A DNA stretch of 64,000 nucleotides, from the NCBI GenBank assembly GCA_000328365.1, contig KB296703.1, positions 134,445 through 198,444 of the forward strand, written 5' to 3'. The DNA comes from Capitella teleta (Eukaryota; Annelida; Polychaeta; Capitellidae). This document shows positions 11,975 to 24,440 of this stretch, piece by piece. The position numbers and the translations under genes were made by a program. The stretch's first letter is position 1; every line of letters starts with the position of its first letter. Under the pieces are notes generated by a model. That model saw nothing but the letters and a program-made list of their open reading frames with translations, did no database searches and had not been told where the DNA came from.

Positions 11975-13165
11975 ATTAATAATAATAATTTATTCATTTA
12001 TATAGCGCGAAATGTACAATTATAGGATAAAGTTTCTATACGCTTAATATAAAGGAAAATGACATGCAATAATAATAAAAAGATGCACAAAGTTAAGAGA
12101 GTCATGGGTGCACAGTGCCATTTCATATGTGAGAAAACCGTGGCAAGAGCCCGTCTTCTTCCTGGTCGAAAAAGAAACTCCTGAGACGTAATATTTACAT
12201 ACACAGAATGCTAAGATATGAATTAAAATATTAAGCTATTTGTAACATTGAGAAAAATGAAAGTCTTCAATTTCTTCTTGAAGGACGGCGATAGCTGTGG
12301 CACTTGTAACTCTCTTGGTAGAGAATTCCATATCTTGGTTCACACAATCGACCGTGCCCCATACACATTTTTGAAGGATGTGTTTTCAGCATAAAAGCAT
12401 CGTCGGACGATCTCAGTGGCCTGAGTGGGTGGTAAGGCTCGGAAAATTCTTTTAAATATTCTGGAGCCGACTCAGTGTACAAAGCATTGTGGATGTTGCA
12501 CAAAACTTTGAACTGGATCCGTTTCTCCACTAGGAGCCAATGCAGTGACGCTAAAACAGGTGTGGTCACCTTTAGGAGTTCTTGTTAGAACTCGCGCGCA
12601 CTGTTTTGCGTCATCTGTAGCCGACGTATTTGGCATTTTGGATGAGCAAAGAGGAGGCCATTATGGTAATCGAGTCTTGAAATCACGGTGGCATGCAGCG
12701 CTAGTGCGCTTGCTTTTGCTGATAGATATTGACGTACTTTCGCGATCCTTCGAAGATGAAAGTAGGCACTTTTCGCCACATGCCAACTTGATTCTGCATG
12801 GTTAGATGGCTGTCAAAGAAAGCACCAAGAGTTTTAGCTACTTTCGTTGGTTTTATGTTGGCAGAACAGATATTGAACGAGACTTCTTCGGCTTGTTTCT
12901 TGTCCGCTTGTTTTGCACACAATCATGTATATAAGTCTTTCAAGAATTTTGGAAAGAGTTGGTAACACAGAAATTTGTCGATAATTTTGTAGCTCATGCA
13001 GCGGGGTTTCCAACTTTGAAGATGGGTGTTACATTAGCGAATTGAGTTCGTCTGGAACTGAACTATTTCAAAATATGAGATTTATAATGTAGGCAAAGGG
13101 GTGCGATATTTGATTTGCGATTCATTTATTATATTTGGTTTCATTGTGTTTTGGCCCGCAGAAGC

Positions 13166-13207
<42 letters not shown>

Positions 13208-13835
13208 CTCCCCAGTTTGCCGATAGCTTGTATAATGTCAATATTAGTTCCAGGTGTAAGAAAATTTGAGTTAAGGTAAGATCCCCGACGGAAATCTTGT
13301 GGTTTCGATGTGACGTTTGGAATTTGGGTAGCAAGGTTGGGCCCTACATTAATAAAGTACTCGCTGAAAGACTCAGAGATAATCTGTTTGTTGCTACAGA
13401 GTCTATTATTAATCAAGAACTCTTGATCTCATGGGTCTTTCTTTTTCGAGTCTATGACCTCTTTCAGTGTTTTCCATATCTTTCTAATGTTATTTCGATC
13501 TTCAGTAATTAAGTTCTGGTAATAATCACACTTTGCTTGAGCTATTATGCCACGTAACCTATTTCTATATCTTTTGTAAACAGTTTCGTTCATACGAGTT
13601 GGTTGCTGTAAGATATTTATGTATAAGCTATTTTTGTTTTCAATGGATATTTTCAGCCTATGAGTTGTCCCTTTATTATTATTTCTTCCAGTAAATTTTT
13701 TATGTACTATGGGAAAAGATGTTTCGTAATGTTATTTTTTTATTGTTTCAACGAATGCTGCATACGCATTCCTTGCGTCTGCCTGACAATAGATGTCTTC
13801 CCAGGACTCAATATTTAATAACGTATTAAACCTGT
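11975..13835 (-). mobile_element. Decayed CR1/L2-type LINE
   Basis: Minus-strand non-LTR retrotransposon remnant. Reading down from 13.8 kb one finds the linker between endonuclease and reverse transcriptase (YKRYRNRLRGIIAQAK, KIWKTLKEVID, FSEYFINVGPNLATQIP), then the start of the RT (VTPIFKVGNP). The middle of the RT is missing, then LGAFFDSHLTM, SRLDYHNGLL, LHWLLVEKRIQFKVLCNIHNAL and WNSLPRELQVPQLSPSFKKK follow. The 3' end has the typical GCGCTATATAAATGAATAA and an ATT-rich tail at 11975-12010. Frames change often and there is an internal deletion plus a 40-base T tract at 13168-13207, so it is dead. Confidence 0.85.
13168..13207. repeat. Poly(T) tract, 40 bases
   Basis: Uninterrupted T run inside the LINE remnant (A run on the LINE's own strand). 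It sits where the RT core is missing, so it may mark a second insertion or a slippage expansion. Confidence 0.9.
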
Positions 13836-13839
13836 TTAT

Positions 13840-14200
13840 ATTTACTCTTGTATTTTTTCTACTTCGGGCGGGATGCCATCACTTCCTGGGGCCTGGCCAC
13901 ATCTAAGCGCTTTGGTGGTTTTAAGAATATCCTCAAGACAAGCCGCTGTATCTTGCTCAGACATCTCCAGTATAGTGGTCGGAGGTGGTCAACTGCGTTC
14001 TGTGATATTACCGCATGGTGCGGTATAGTTTGAGTATTGTTCGAGGTACTGCTCCACCCATCGCTCCATCTGCTTTTTCTCCTGAATGACGACGGTTCAT
14101 TCTCTAATTATTTCTCATGGAGGGGGACGGGCGGTCTTGCTGTGTGCTGGGCAACCGCTAGCTTTCTTATTGCCGTCCTCTTGATGCGGTCGCACCATCC
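13840..14200 (-). mobile_element. Fragment of a second, different LINE
   Basis: The minus strand encodes EKKQMERWVEQYLEQ followed by CLEDILKTTKALRCG and QAPGSDGIPPEV. This resembles the segment just before the RT fingers in RTE/Jockey-like elements (RW..HF...LLN, then GKAxGPDGIP). It abuts but is not collinear with the CR1/L2 remnant, so it is a separate insertion. Only a few hundred bases remain. Confidence 0.6.
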
Positions 14201-14615
14201 TCCCCCTTCTTGTCTCTCGCATGTCCCATAATTATATATGTACTATATATAATTATACGTCCTATAATTATAATTGTATATACAATGACTCTCAGTCGCC
14301 TCAATGCTTTTGAAGACATCATCTCTGATGAAGTTTTGTCAATTTAGCCGGCGATCCTGCATCTCTAGTCAGGTCTATTAAGGGGCGTTTAAGTAATCAA
14401 TGCCCTCAAACTGAACCGATTTCAAACTGTGTTTGATAATCCGAGTGGGTTCTAGCCAGATTTGCATGTATAGTATCTCTTGTGGAAGGAATCGCCGACG
14501 ACCCTCCTGCATGAGCCGTGCCCTGGGCAACCAGTGTGGGCGCCCCTCGACTCCTCTCGTGTGCACTTGTACCATGATGGATAGATGACCCAATCGTACT
14601 ATTCCAACCAGACTT

Positions 14616-14967
14616 AGGGGCACCAAATAGCACAGTGGGTTAAACCGCTGTCTGCAATCCTATGCCGACCATGGGGGTCGAGGTCCCGGATTCGAGACCC
14701 GATCAGGCCACGGGGGTTATGATTGTGAATTATAATTGTAATCCGTTATAATTGTAATTCTTCTGTGACTCTGTAGTGCTTGCTGCCCAACTGCGTAACA
14801 AGGCCGAGCGCTGTGTACTACTGTCTATGGTGGTATGCAGGATAAAGAACCCTTGGGATTTATCGATAAGAGTAGGGAAAAACCCCGGTCCCGGGCCTTC
14901 TATTCTGGCGCCCGTATCACCCGAATGGGTTGGGTGAAGCCGTAAAACCCCACCACTCATCACTCAC
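14616..14967 (+). mobile_element. tRNA-derived SINE, copy 2, with target duplication
   Basis: Full-length copy. The tRNA-like head has an A box (TAGCACAGTGGG) and B box (GGATTCGAGACC). The body contains AATTATAATTGTAATCCG, a central ACTACTGTCTATGGTGG segment, and a tail of TCACT repeats. It is flanked by a perfect 13-bp direct repeat TCCAACCAGACTT at 14603-14615 and 14968-14980, so the boundaries are secure and the insertion is fairly recent. Confidence 0.9.
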
Positions 14968-14980
14968 TCCAACCAGACTT

Positions 14981-15927
14981 GATCCAGGAGCCTAAATTTG
15001 GGTTATAAATCGTTTAATAAAATACAGTATAATATCGATGCATCAATCGAGGTGCCAGGGACCATCGAAATGACTTCGACGTAAAGAGCTTTCGAGGTAT
15101 GCAGGTAATTATAACTTAAAAGTGCATGCATAGTCAAAGACTCAGACCGCATCCACCACCAGAGGTGCGGATTAAACATAAAGATTAACTAGGGGAAATT
15201 AACATGTTCTGTCTCGATGCAATTTCTGCGTGAAATATGATAATAAAACTACACGTAATGTCCGATTATTCGCATGCGATGATGACAATTATTGCCAACC
15301 AAAAGCAAGCAAGCAAAGTGAGAATCCTGTAAATGCCTTTTAGTAAATGAAGATAAAAGAGCAGAAAAGTTCAATTAACAGGTCTATTTATTTTCATCAA
15401 TCAACTGACAAAGTTAATCCAAAACGGACAAAACAGATTTCACTTAACAATTAATTATCACATATTAACAATATCAACAATTAATCAACAATTATCAACA
15501 ATTACTTACCACATATTTCATAAATATTGGAAACTGTTCGTCAATTTATTCGAGAACTCTTCAATAAAAACATTTCCATCTCAACATTCGAGCAGTTCTG
15601 TCGGAGTGCCCGCAGATATCAGAAATGCAGAAGGAATTAAAGTACGTGTATTTCTTAATTCGACCATCGCGGATTTAATGTTAACTGAATTAGGTCGAGA
15701 CCATCCTGCGTATGCGTGTATACGTGTAGCAATGTCCGTATCACATAAAAATATTCCGTATAAAACAATATAAAAACTAGCTGTACGAATTATTGATACC
15801 TATTATGTTGTACCAACAAATGAATTAAGCATCGCAAACACCAACTAAATGGTCCTTGTGCAATAAGCATGTTGGATATAACGTCATATGTTCAATTGCA
15901 TGTTTGTTTAACAGCACACATTCCGGG
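14981..15927. other. AT-rich spacer 3' of the vWA gene
   Basis: No gene supported. Contains a CAACAATTA-type short tandem run at about 15440-15510 and a TTTATT near 15386 (AATAAA on the minus strand) that could end the vWA transcript. Confidence 0.4.
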
Positions 15928-18900
15928 CTACCTGGCCAGGTGGGTACGTTTTCGTTTGCGCTTTTTCCTCTCCTCTTCGTCCAGTAATTCCATCCCCAGT
16001 TGGATCCTCAGCCAGTTCGGAATGTGTGGATTGCTGTTGCAATACCCGTGCCGATTCGGAAGGTCCGACTCGCGGTACACGTGGATTGCCACGGAGGAGC
16101 GAACTTCAAGCTCGATTTTCAGCCATGCCTGAGCACGACAACCTTTCAGGTTAGAACTACACATTCAGCCGCCCGCTCACCTCTTCTCCGATGGCACCTT
16201 CAAACCTGGCGACGGTCGTCTTCTCGGGGAACCAAGCATTGCCTTTTGCCAGCACGGCACGTCCCTGAAACTTACCTGTCACTATGATCTGGATTTTCTC
16301 AGCAAGTCCTGGTATCGACGATTTTAGAGCAGGATCCGTGAGGTCCTGGACAAGATCATGAAAACCGGCTCCCCTGTCTTGGTATACGTACATGAGGTAC
16401 CCTGGATCAAGAATTGGATTAGCTATCAGGTTAATCCGGAGGAAAGGTCACTGACCAACGAATGCCCACAGAGTTGTAGCTCTGATCATGCAGAAGTTTG
16501 CGAATTCGCTCATTGCTCTTTCTACTTCATTCTGCAGTGCTGACTTTTGTCGTTCGATAAACATGAGGTACACATCCCATAACACCAAAAGTGTAGTTTC
16601 CAGGCCTGTAAACCCCCTTTGATACACGCACCAGAAAGAAACATTGGGCCCCACCCTTCTGAGAGAAATCCATCAAAGTGCCAAGTTTAGCTGCTGCCCT
16701 GGCTTTTGAGTTGTTGTGGTACTGCACGGCCTGACACAACATTGCTCGACAGATCGAGACAACCTCTTCCCGTCCAGTTGCGCATAGATTACCAGAGAAA
16801 AGAGCCAAGACTTCAGGCATCGTAACCAGTCCACGTGTACATTGCAAAGGGAACGGTTTAAGGGTCGTGCGTCCTCCTTTTATATCATCATCATCACCAT
16901 CATCGTCGTCTTGGTTACCATCAACATGGGAGCCATTTTCGTTGGCATTGCTTGGAAGTTCTCCATCTATAAGAATACCGTTACACTGTCGATGATACGC
17001 GCATTTCAGCTCCACTCGCCTTGGAGTTCACTGAATGCGTCTCGCAATTTCTGCTTCACCCCATCAATCCACGCCACTGGAGCCAAGCCACAGTTGCCAT
17101 CCACGTCGCTCATCTGAATTCTATTCTCGACAAGGAACTCTGTAAACGCAAAACAGCTAACCAGACTGGACATTGACGGGAATATGCTGTCGTCGATCTT
17201 CGCCAAAACCTAATTGATCACTTGAGTTATAAGCATGAAGCCAAGCGGAGAGGATTGCGTCACCTGCGCCATAAGCGAAAGCACTGAGATGTTGAGCTCC
17301 CTCCAGCTTGCGTCCTCCGGCTGCGCATTCAGCTCAGCGCTGCTTCTTTCCAAAGATCCCGTGCATTGCTTCTTCCACTTTTCAATAACCTTTCTGGCAT
17401 CATTTAATCGGTACATGTTCTATTCATAATTAAGATCAGCATGACATGCGTGAGCGAGTAGACGCGTGTACTCACCGCCAGAAGATTAAGCTTTGCCTTT
17501 GCCCAAATCTCCATTGCCTTATCCCACTGCTCGCAATGTTTCATCTCCACCATGGGAGTCTCGATTTCAGATGAAGGGTCAAAGGTTGCTGTGTTCAATT
17601 CCTCCGCTGTCGTCTTTTCGTTTTTGCGACACATGGAAATGAATTCTGTGTACTTGTCCTGATCCGTCTTCGTGGATCCATCCTGATGGGCAGTGCAGGT
17701 TGCTTCTATAGGAGCAAAACAAGTAACCTATCTGCACTTATATAGGTAGATTGAGTATGAACCTGTGGCCTTGCTTTCACCGCCAAAGATTAACCTGAAA
17801 AGAAGACTGAGAGTTGTGTTGTCACTGTACTGTTTGAAGGTGTTTGTCGCAGCTCGCCGCACAGTTTCAGCTACAATGACCATGTAGAACCTACCAACAT
17901 TCACCTGGTCATCGGCTAAAGAGACTCATGACCATCAGTTCAACTATAAGAAACTACGAATGATGCAAACCTCCGAATACCTCCAGAAGTTTCTCAGTTG
18001 GAAGGGCAGCTAAGTAACCCACTAATGTCAACAAGTTAGGAACGACGTCTCTGGTCCTCCCCTCGGTTGATTTGATGAAATTTGTGATCAGCTCCATAAT
18101 TGCATCAGTCAACTCAAAGTCCTTCATAAGAGCTGCAACAATACATTCACATGAATCACGCCCATGTAACTCAAGCACTCCTCGAATGAATACTAATCTG
18201 ACAACTGACCTGCACAAGTTCTCTGGAAAGCAAACAGCAACCTTAGCTGATGCTCGCCGATCGTTTCAGGTCGGAGTTGACTGATCATGTTTCCAAGAAC
18301 AAGGAACATGACGTCCATCTGTTTGTAGTCATAGCCTAAAGAATCCAAAGTACAAAAGTACCCAAGTGAAGGTTTCAGCAGGATCTTCACTCGCTCCCAG
18401 TGAGTTGGGCAAATGTAGAGTGGAAGCCAGGCGTTGATTGGCTCATTGCTCGTGCCCACGGTTGTAACGCCAAGAAACTTGAAGCCTCCGTGAGCTTTCA
18501 TGTGGCCATCGACGTGTATGCGGTGTTTCCAGGCGTCCATCATGGCTGAACGACTGACAAAGGTACCGCTAATGACCGATACGCGTATCTGTAAAGGATT
18601 AAGGCTATTTGACATGTTTAAAAGTATGTCTGTATCCCTACCGCAGTGGGTTCGTCAAGTACATGCTCAGGACGCTGGATGGCCAGGCCAAAACCCAGGC
18701 AGTCCACGGCATCATCACCATCGAGCAAGACTTCCGTGATGTCCGTCTGGGACAACACGCAGAAGAAGAAATTGCGGGCTTCCTCTGAGAGACCTTTCAA
18801 CTGAGTGACGTCAACTTTCATGGCATCAAGTTTGTTCTGGGCACTCTTGGCCGAATCGATGTTCTTCCTGGCTCGTTTGTCCATCATCCTCTGCTTCCTT

Positions 18901-21706
18901 GCTTGCGCTCTCTTGAACTAAAAGTAAAAGTTGGCTCTGATTCATAGACATCACTGCCCTTCGACCAACCTGACCCTGATATCTCAAATCTGAGGTTCTG
19001 GCTAAAACACTGACGGAATCTCCAAGACCTCGTTTGAAATCTGTCAGCACTTTAAGAAGGGAATCCAGCTGGAATTTATCATACCAACAGATTGTTCCTT
19101 CAAATACTTTAACGTATTCTGAACACGCACCGTTTTCCTAAGACTTGCAATTTCTTCAACAATTTTGGTTCGCATAGCACTTTTGATGCCGGCGACGCCG
19201 TACACTTGAACATTGCTCAACCTCTCCTGTATTTTCTCCATCCGAGTTTCATATTTGGTCAAATCTACAAATCCATTTATGGTGGAATCTGAGTTAATAA
19301 AGACGTCGCACCTTTCTTCTCGGCAACTGCTTTGCTGAAACGATGCCTCAAAATGGAAATATTCCGAGCCTGGATTTGCACGTCCCACAAAACTTTCTCA
19401 GATGTTGACTTAATAACACGTCGAGTAAGAGTTGGAATGGCCACTGGGACGAAATGGGAAGCTCCTTTGGTAGACTGCAATCACAAGAAAGTCGATTCCC
19501 TTCAAATAAGGCAGATTTTGATTGCACTCACTGCTTGAACTCTGATTCGTCCATGGATATTGGGAAAAGCTGACGGATCAATCAAAAACACCCAAGCACT
19601 CAACTCCACAACCCACATATCAGCACGTGAACCAGCTACTGTCAAACACATCAATATGCAATTGCTGTTATTTTCTCTTGGTGGTCATACCTTGACCATC
19701 TTCTGCCTCAACCTGCTGGGACCCCACTTGTCCGTTTACAGTGATGGTGTCCTCTAGTCCTGTGTCTGCTATAAATTTATGGCCGTTCGCCATGCTCAGT
19801 TCGATTTCGATATCGTGGCAGCTATGAAAGAACAAATAATGCTATAAAAGTCCGACGTGTCATGCAGATGATCACTCACTCAATTGTAGCAAAGTCAAAC
19901 AGATCCAGCAGTTTTGCCACCAGAGCTTGTGGCCCGTCCCGACTTTCACAGTACTGGTACACGCCCTCGGTTTTACCAGCTTTCGTCAAGTCTGTTAAAA
20001 ATTTCAGATCGTGACCTATTTAGAGATAGTCAGAGACGGTTTCATAGGTATAAATTACACAAATTCATTACTGGATGAGAATCCCAATGTGTGAACCACG
20101 CTTTCATTCCTCAATTGGTGCATGTGCATCTTGAAACTTTCCGTGGCGTCATTCAGCTTATCGCATTCTACTGTATTTTCTCCATCCGTCAGGAATATCA
20201 CAACTGTCCTCGTCACAGCTAAGCCTGCGAAACAAACCAATGCACTGTCCATTCTGCCATAGCTCTCTTACCTCTTGATCCGGCTATTTTTTGTATGGAT
20301 CTGAAAGCCTCGGGGAAGTTCGTGCAGTCGTGTGCAATTTGCTTCTCGATAACTTGTTTATAATCAGAAGTATTCATAGCAAGTTTTTTGGCTTTGCTGT
20401 TATAAAGGATGACCTCTGCGAGGACATCTTCCGACGCCAAACACTGACCAACGATGCTAACCAAGCCTTCTTTGACCTGTGGGTGTGATGGCATTTGATA
20501 TAGTTGGGTTTCACTTGCATTTTACTTGTCTAAAGGGGCTGCCTGCCATAGATCCACTGTTGTCTGCAGCCATGATGAGATGAGTGAGGCCTCCTCCGGA
20601 CCCTACTCCTCCTGGGTTCTCATTTTGCTGGGCAGGAATTTTGGGAAGAACGCAACGAAGTTTGATGCATTGGTCCTTGCTCAGGTGTGTTTGGTCTGGA
20701 AACATTGTTGCCTGATATGATTATGCAATTGTTTGCGCTATACATCGGTTGTTGTTTTGGGGTTGTTTCTTTTTTTAGTTGTTGTTTTCTTGTTGTTATT
20801 TTTCTGGTGATAAAGGGTAAGGGGGTGTTTATTAGATATAGTTTAAACCTCGCAATTCAAGGGGGTGGGGGCTATGTCACTTCCCCATTCATGTCAAACT
20901 CACAATTCATCTCAAATCCTTTCATCCGTCTCTTAATTGCACTTCTTTTGTCCTCGCTTTATGAGCCCTGCATTTTCGACAGAATAAAATCATCTCAAAT
21001 CCTTTCATCCGTCTCTTAATTGCACTTCTTTTGTCCTCGCTTTATGAGCCCTGCATTTTCGACAGAATAAAATATGAAAGTCCGAATTCGACTTGCATTG
21101 TTTTCGTCTATTGCTCGTTTACACTCTGTGTCATTCTGGTATTTCTGGATCTCTCTTAGCACGATCGATTCAGGGTTCAATGGCTCAATGAATAGGGATC
21201 TTAAGGTCTCCATATCTATGGTTGTGCACCGCTCTTGCATACGTTGATTGTGCCGCGTCGTTTAATGATGGATTTGATTCTCCTCACAACATGTCCATGT
21301 TTCGATTGCTGGTTCGATCTCATTGCCTCCAATGACGAAAATAAAAAGTTGCTGTTGCCCTGATACGTAAAGCAGAGTTTTGTTTTGTTTTTTTTTTTTG
21401 TTTTTTTATCTTATTAGCGGATAACGTGAGTATAAGTAGACTAACACTTGACCGAAAGATAAAAACAGAGCTAAATCAAATAATTATATATAATTATAAT
21501 TATACTATGTAGTATATATAATGTTTACTATGTAGTTCGAAATGGACACCTAGAAGACTGCAGAGTACGTGCATAATGTGTTGTCACTCACCAGTCGCGC
21601 CGTCCCCTCCTCCGTGGGCTGAATCCGCCGGGATCGTCTCCAATTCTCCCTGGAACTCCAGTCCTGGCGTTCCTCCCAGGAATCGCAGCATCTTTTGGCG
21701 ATCCAT
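15928..21706 (-). CDS. Large von Willebrand factor A-domain protein, about 22 exons, function unknown
   Basis: Modelled from splice sites with consistent phases: 21592-21706, a second exon from 21233 down, then 20526-20711, 20272-20476, 20072-20224, 19880-20015, 19691-19821, 19532-19638, 19312-19474, 19131-19264, 18970-19068, 18642-18917, 18210-18588, 17971-18132, 17763-17915, 17476-17702, 17264-17419, 17032-17209, 16655-16966, 16456-16605, 16198-16401 and 15928-16142. Total is about 1350 aa. A vWA domain follows the N-terminus: MIDAS DNSGSM, then VVIFLTDGENT and SSSHDLKFLTDLTKAG. No signal peptide or membrane segment is evident, so it is probably intracellular. The roughly 900 residues after the vWA domain resemble no family I know; they include a Lys/Arg-rich helical stretch (KRAQARKQRMMDKRARK), an Asp-rich loop and a basic C-terminus. 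The 3' end of exon 2 is unresolved because an 83-bp tandem duplication lies there. The 49-bp intron 16606-16654 and the last junction are less certain. Confidence 0.75.
20908..21073. repeat. Perfect 83-bp tandem duplication across an exon end
   Basis: Two adjacent 83-bp copies, 20908-20990 and 20991-21073, look identical. The copy nearer the exon encodes the tail of exon 2 of the vWA gene (IFYSVENAGLIKRGQKK on the minus strand). A strong donor-like GTGAGT lies just past the second copy, near 20902. The duplication is either very young or an assembly artefact. Confidence 0.9.
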
Positions 21707-21924
21707 TTCCCCAATCAGAACGTCAGTGTTTGGGAGCAAATTCAAGGCACATCCACTACATGTATTGCAATACCGCTGAGCGAGCAGTATTTATGTGCCG
21801 ACCTGGCTGGTTGCCACCCTGTGTCATCATGCAGCGGTTGCACAATCGATTAAGTCATAACGTATTTCCCCGCAGTCAGCCGCATATTGCATCAGCCGAT
21901 CCGTCTGTTGCGGTGTTCTTTTGA

Positions 21925-22322
21925 GGGAGTGATTGAGTGGTTGGGGTTTTACGGCTCCACCCAACCCATTCGGGTGATACGGGCGCCAGAACAGAAGGCC
22001 CGGGACCGGGGTTTCCCCCTACTCTTATCGATAAATCCCAAGGGTTCTTTATTCTGCATACCACCATAGACAGTAGTACACAGCGCCCGGCCTTGTTACG
22101 CAGTTGGGCAGCACTGCAGTCACCGAAGAATTACAATTATAACGGATTACAATTATAATTCACAATCATAACGCCCGACATAGACTTAACAGAACACCTC
22201 CAATGCCGAACGTGGGGGTCGAGGTCTCGGGTTCGAGACCCGATCAGGCCTCGGGCGTTATTCTCGAACCCGGGACCTCGACCGCCACGGTCGGCATTGG
22301 CGGTGTTCTGTTAAGTCTATGT
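21925..22322 (-). mobile_element. tRNA-derived SINE, copy 3, with inverted duplication of its head
   Basis: The body at 21925-22170 matches the other SINE copies in reverse orientation. Beyond it, about 60-bp arms at 22178-22238 and 22262-22322 form a near-perfect inverted repeat (ACATAGACTTAACAGAACAC on the left and its complement on the right). Both arms contain the B-box region (GGTCGAGGTC..GGGTTCGAGA). The head differs from that of copies 2 and 4 outside the B box, suggesting a subfamily or a composite formed by inverted duplication. Confidence 0.8.
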
Positions 22323-23629
22323 GTTAGCAGAACATATCATGCTGCGAACTGCTAAATAGCACACTGCGAATCGCTTGTATTGATGCAATTTGATCATTTG
22401 ATCGGATCATTGATGATACCGCACAACCGATACAAAATGCTAACTTGTGTAATAATCACAAGGTGACGAGTGCATATATACCACTGTATGTTTCTGATGC
22501 ATGCAGTCAAAAGGACCAAAGTATGAATTAACTGATCGATATTAGATCCGTTATATGTAATGATATACTACCAGAATTAATCGATCAGAAATTATTGAAT
22601 CATATTTCTGTCTTTTACTCGCCTTTCATTGGTTAAAGGATAAAGATTGAGCCCACCAGGCGCTAGATCCCAATTAAGAGACAGAATACTCAGAGGACTT
22701 CCGATGAATTGCAGGACAATGAACCCTTCGATCCTTCGATTGTTGTCGATTGACCCGGGGAACTGAATGGTCAGCTGGTCACGGATTCCATGACGATTCC
22801 TGGAATCGTCCGAAAATCGTCTATGTGGTCATTATCATTGGTTTTGAAGGTCGATAGCAAATCAGAAGATCGCCTCGAAAATTGCAAGCTACATTTTTCG
22901 TTGTGAATTTATTCTACACTCGCAAAATGGCAAAATTTCGCTCCTGGGACAAACATGAATTCACGGCGATTGCCGATGTGCACCATTCGCGCTCATTATT
23001 CGTGCGGATTAACAGTATATTGATGGAGACCCACGCCGCCCACTTATTTCGTTCGTGCAAATGAATATTGCTGGAATATTCCGAGTGCTAACAGCCAGAG
23101 CCACAATCGTGGCATGCGGGTCGAACCTTTCATTTGCCATTGCGGCATAGTTTCAGCCATATATATCAACACCTGTATAATCAACATATTCGTCTTTACT
23201 TTGTGAGCGTCATTCATAAGCTGAGAGATATCGAGTGTTCTGAACACTCCGTATTCATAACGCACCGATCGCTGCCCCGTGCATTTTATTACGGACACAG
23301 CTTACAGCCTTACACGAATGGTCTCTTATAAGCATGTGTACGCACGTTTATGTTTAAGACTCAAGAGGCTTGATATTTATTTAATCTTCATCGAAACAGA
23401 TCAAACGATCGATGAGCTATTACTCTGAGGAACAATTCTTTCCAGGCTTAATCTACTTACAAGCAAAAGAAATGTCTCAGTTTTAACGATGCTGTTTATT
23501 TATTCTGCTTGCATTGTACGGACTGCATTTTACGAAGTTTTGAAGGCGGTTCATTTGTGCAGACGTTGGCAGAATTTCAGCAAAAACAAAGGTCTTTCAA
23601 ATTATTTTATTTCCTTCCTAGAATGACAA
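22323..23629. other. Spacer, no supported gene
   Basis: Open stretches here are short and show no recognisable protein or splice pattern. Confidence 0.4.
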
Positions 23630-24440
23630 GGGGTCAAACGTGAGATTCACACGCTCAATACCTGGTGTGACCACCTCTCGCGTCCACACATTCCGTGCAT
23701 CTCCGGCGCATGTTGTTGCGGAGTGTTTGGATTCTGGCTTGGGAGATGTCCCCCAATTCTTCGTGAGCAGCTGCACTCAGTTCTCGGCGATTGCGGGGAG
23801 GGGGCAGGCAGTGGGAAATGGTCTTAAATCCCAAAGATGCTCGATTGGAGACCAATTGTGCGAAGACAATGTAATGACTTCGTGGTCTTCCGAGAAGTCT
23901 CTGGTGACTATCTTGCTGAAACAACCGCATTTCAGGGTGCCCTTGAAGGAAGGAGATGACAGTTGATTTCAGAATCTCTGTGGGGTACCGTCTTGCGGTC
24001 AAATTCCCTTCAATTACAATGCTCAAGGGGGAGTCTTGGAGTTGCAGGAAATCCCTCCCCACCCCGTGATGCTGGCTCCATCCCATCTATCCTGCTCCTG
24101 GATGCAGCAATCCCGGAACCGTTATCTCCTACTTCTCGACACTTTTCAACCTATATGTATATAGGGTCCATCTCTGGTGCAATCTCGTCCACTGGGGACG
24201 AAGATGACGCCTCTCGGCATTCAGGATTGGAGCTCCGTAAGCGATCCTGTCGCTCTGTTGTCACTTTTGGTCATCCAGTACGAAGTCGGTGGTGGAACCG
24301 GATTCAACCTCCCGCTGGCGTAGAGGACCAGCCTTTTACACCTGCATGGCGAGCAATGGTTCCAAGTTTCACTCCTCGATTCAGAAATTTGTAGGGGGGC
24401 GTCTTTCATGTCCATTTCGGCAGTCAGCACTGTCTACTGC
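23630..24440 (-). mobile_element. Decayed Tc1/mariner transposase
   Basis: The minus strand encodes Tc1-family motifs: LSIVIEGNLTARRYPTEIL, VISFLQGHPEMRLFQQDSHQ, an AIAENCVQLLTKNWG-like segment in another frame and the C-terminal RRCTECVDARGGHTRY. The second catalytic Asp lies in the FQQD motif. Upstream, WTRLHQRWTL-like sequence marks the region before it. Frameshifts and loss of the DNA-binding N-terminus show that it is inactive. Terminal inverted repeats were not found, so the ends are approximate. Confidence 0.8.

Noticed and set aside
14640-14720. tRNA-like sequence with A and B boxes
   Set aside because: It is the head of the SINE, repeated at other loci, and does not form a standard cloverleaf with a clear anticodon arm.
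20055-21706. Possible CRISPR or phage-like repeats
   Set aside because: The only regular repeat is a two-copy tandem duplication; the locus is a spliced eukaryotic gene.
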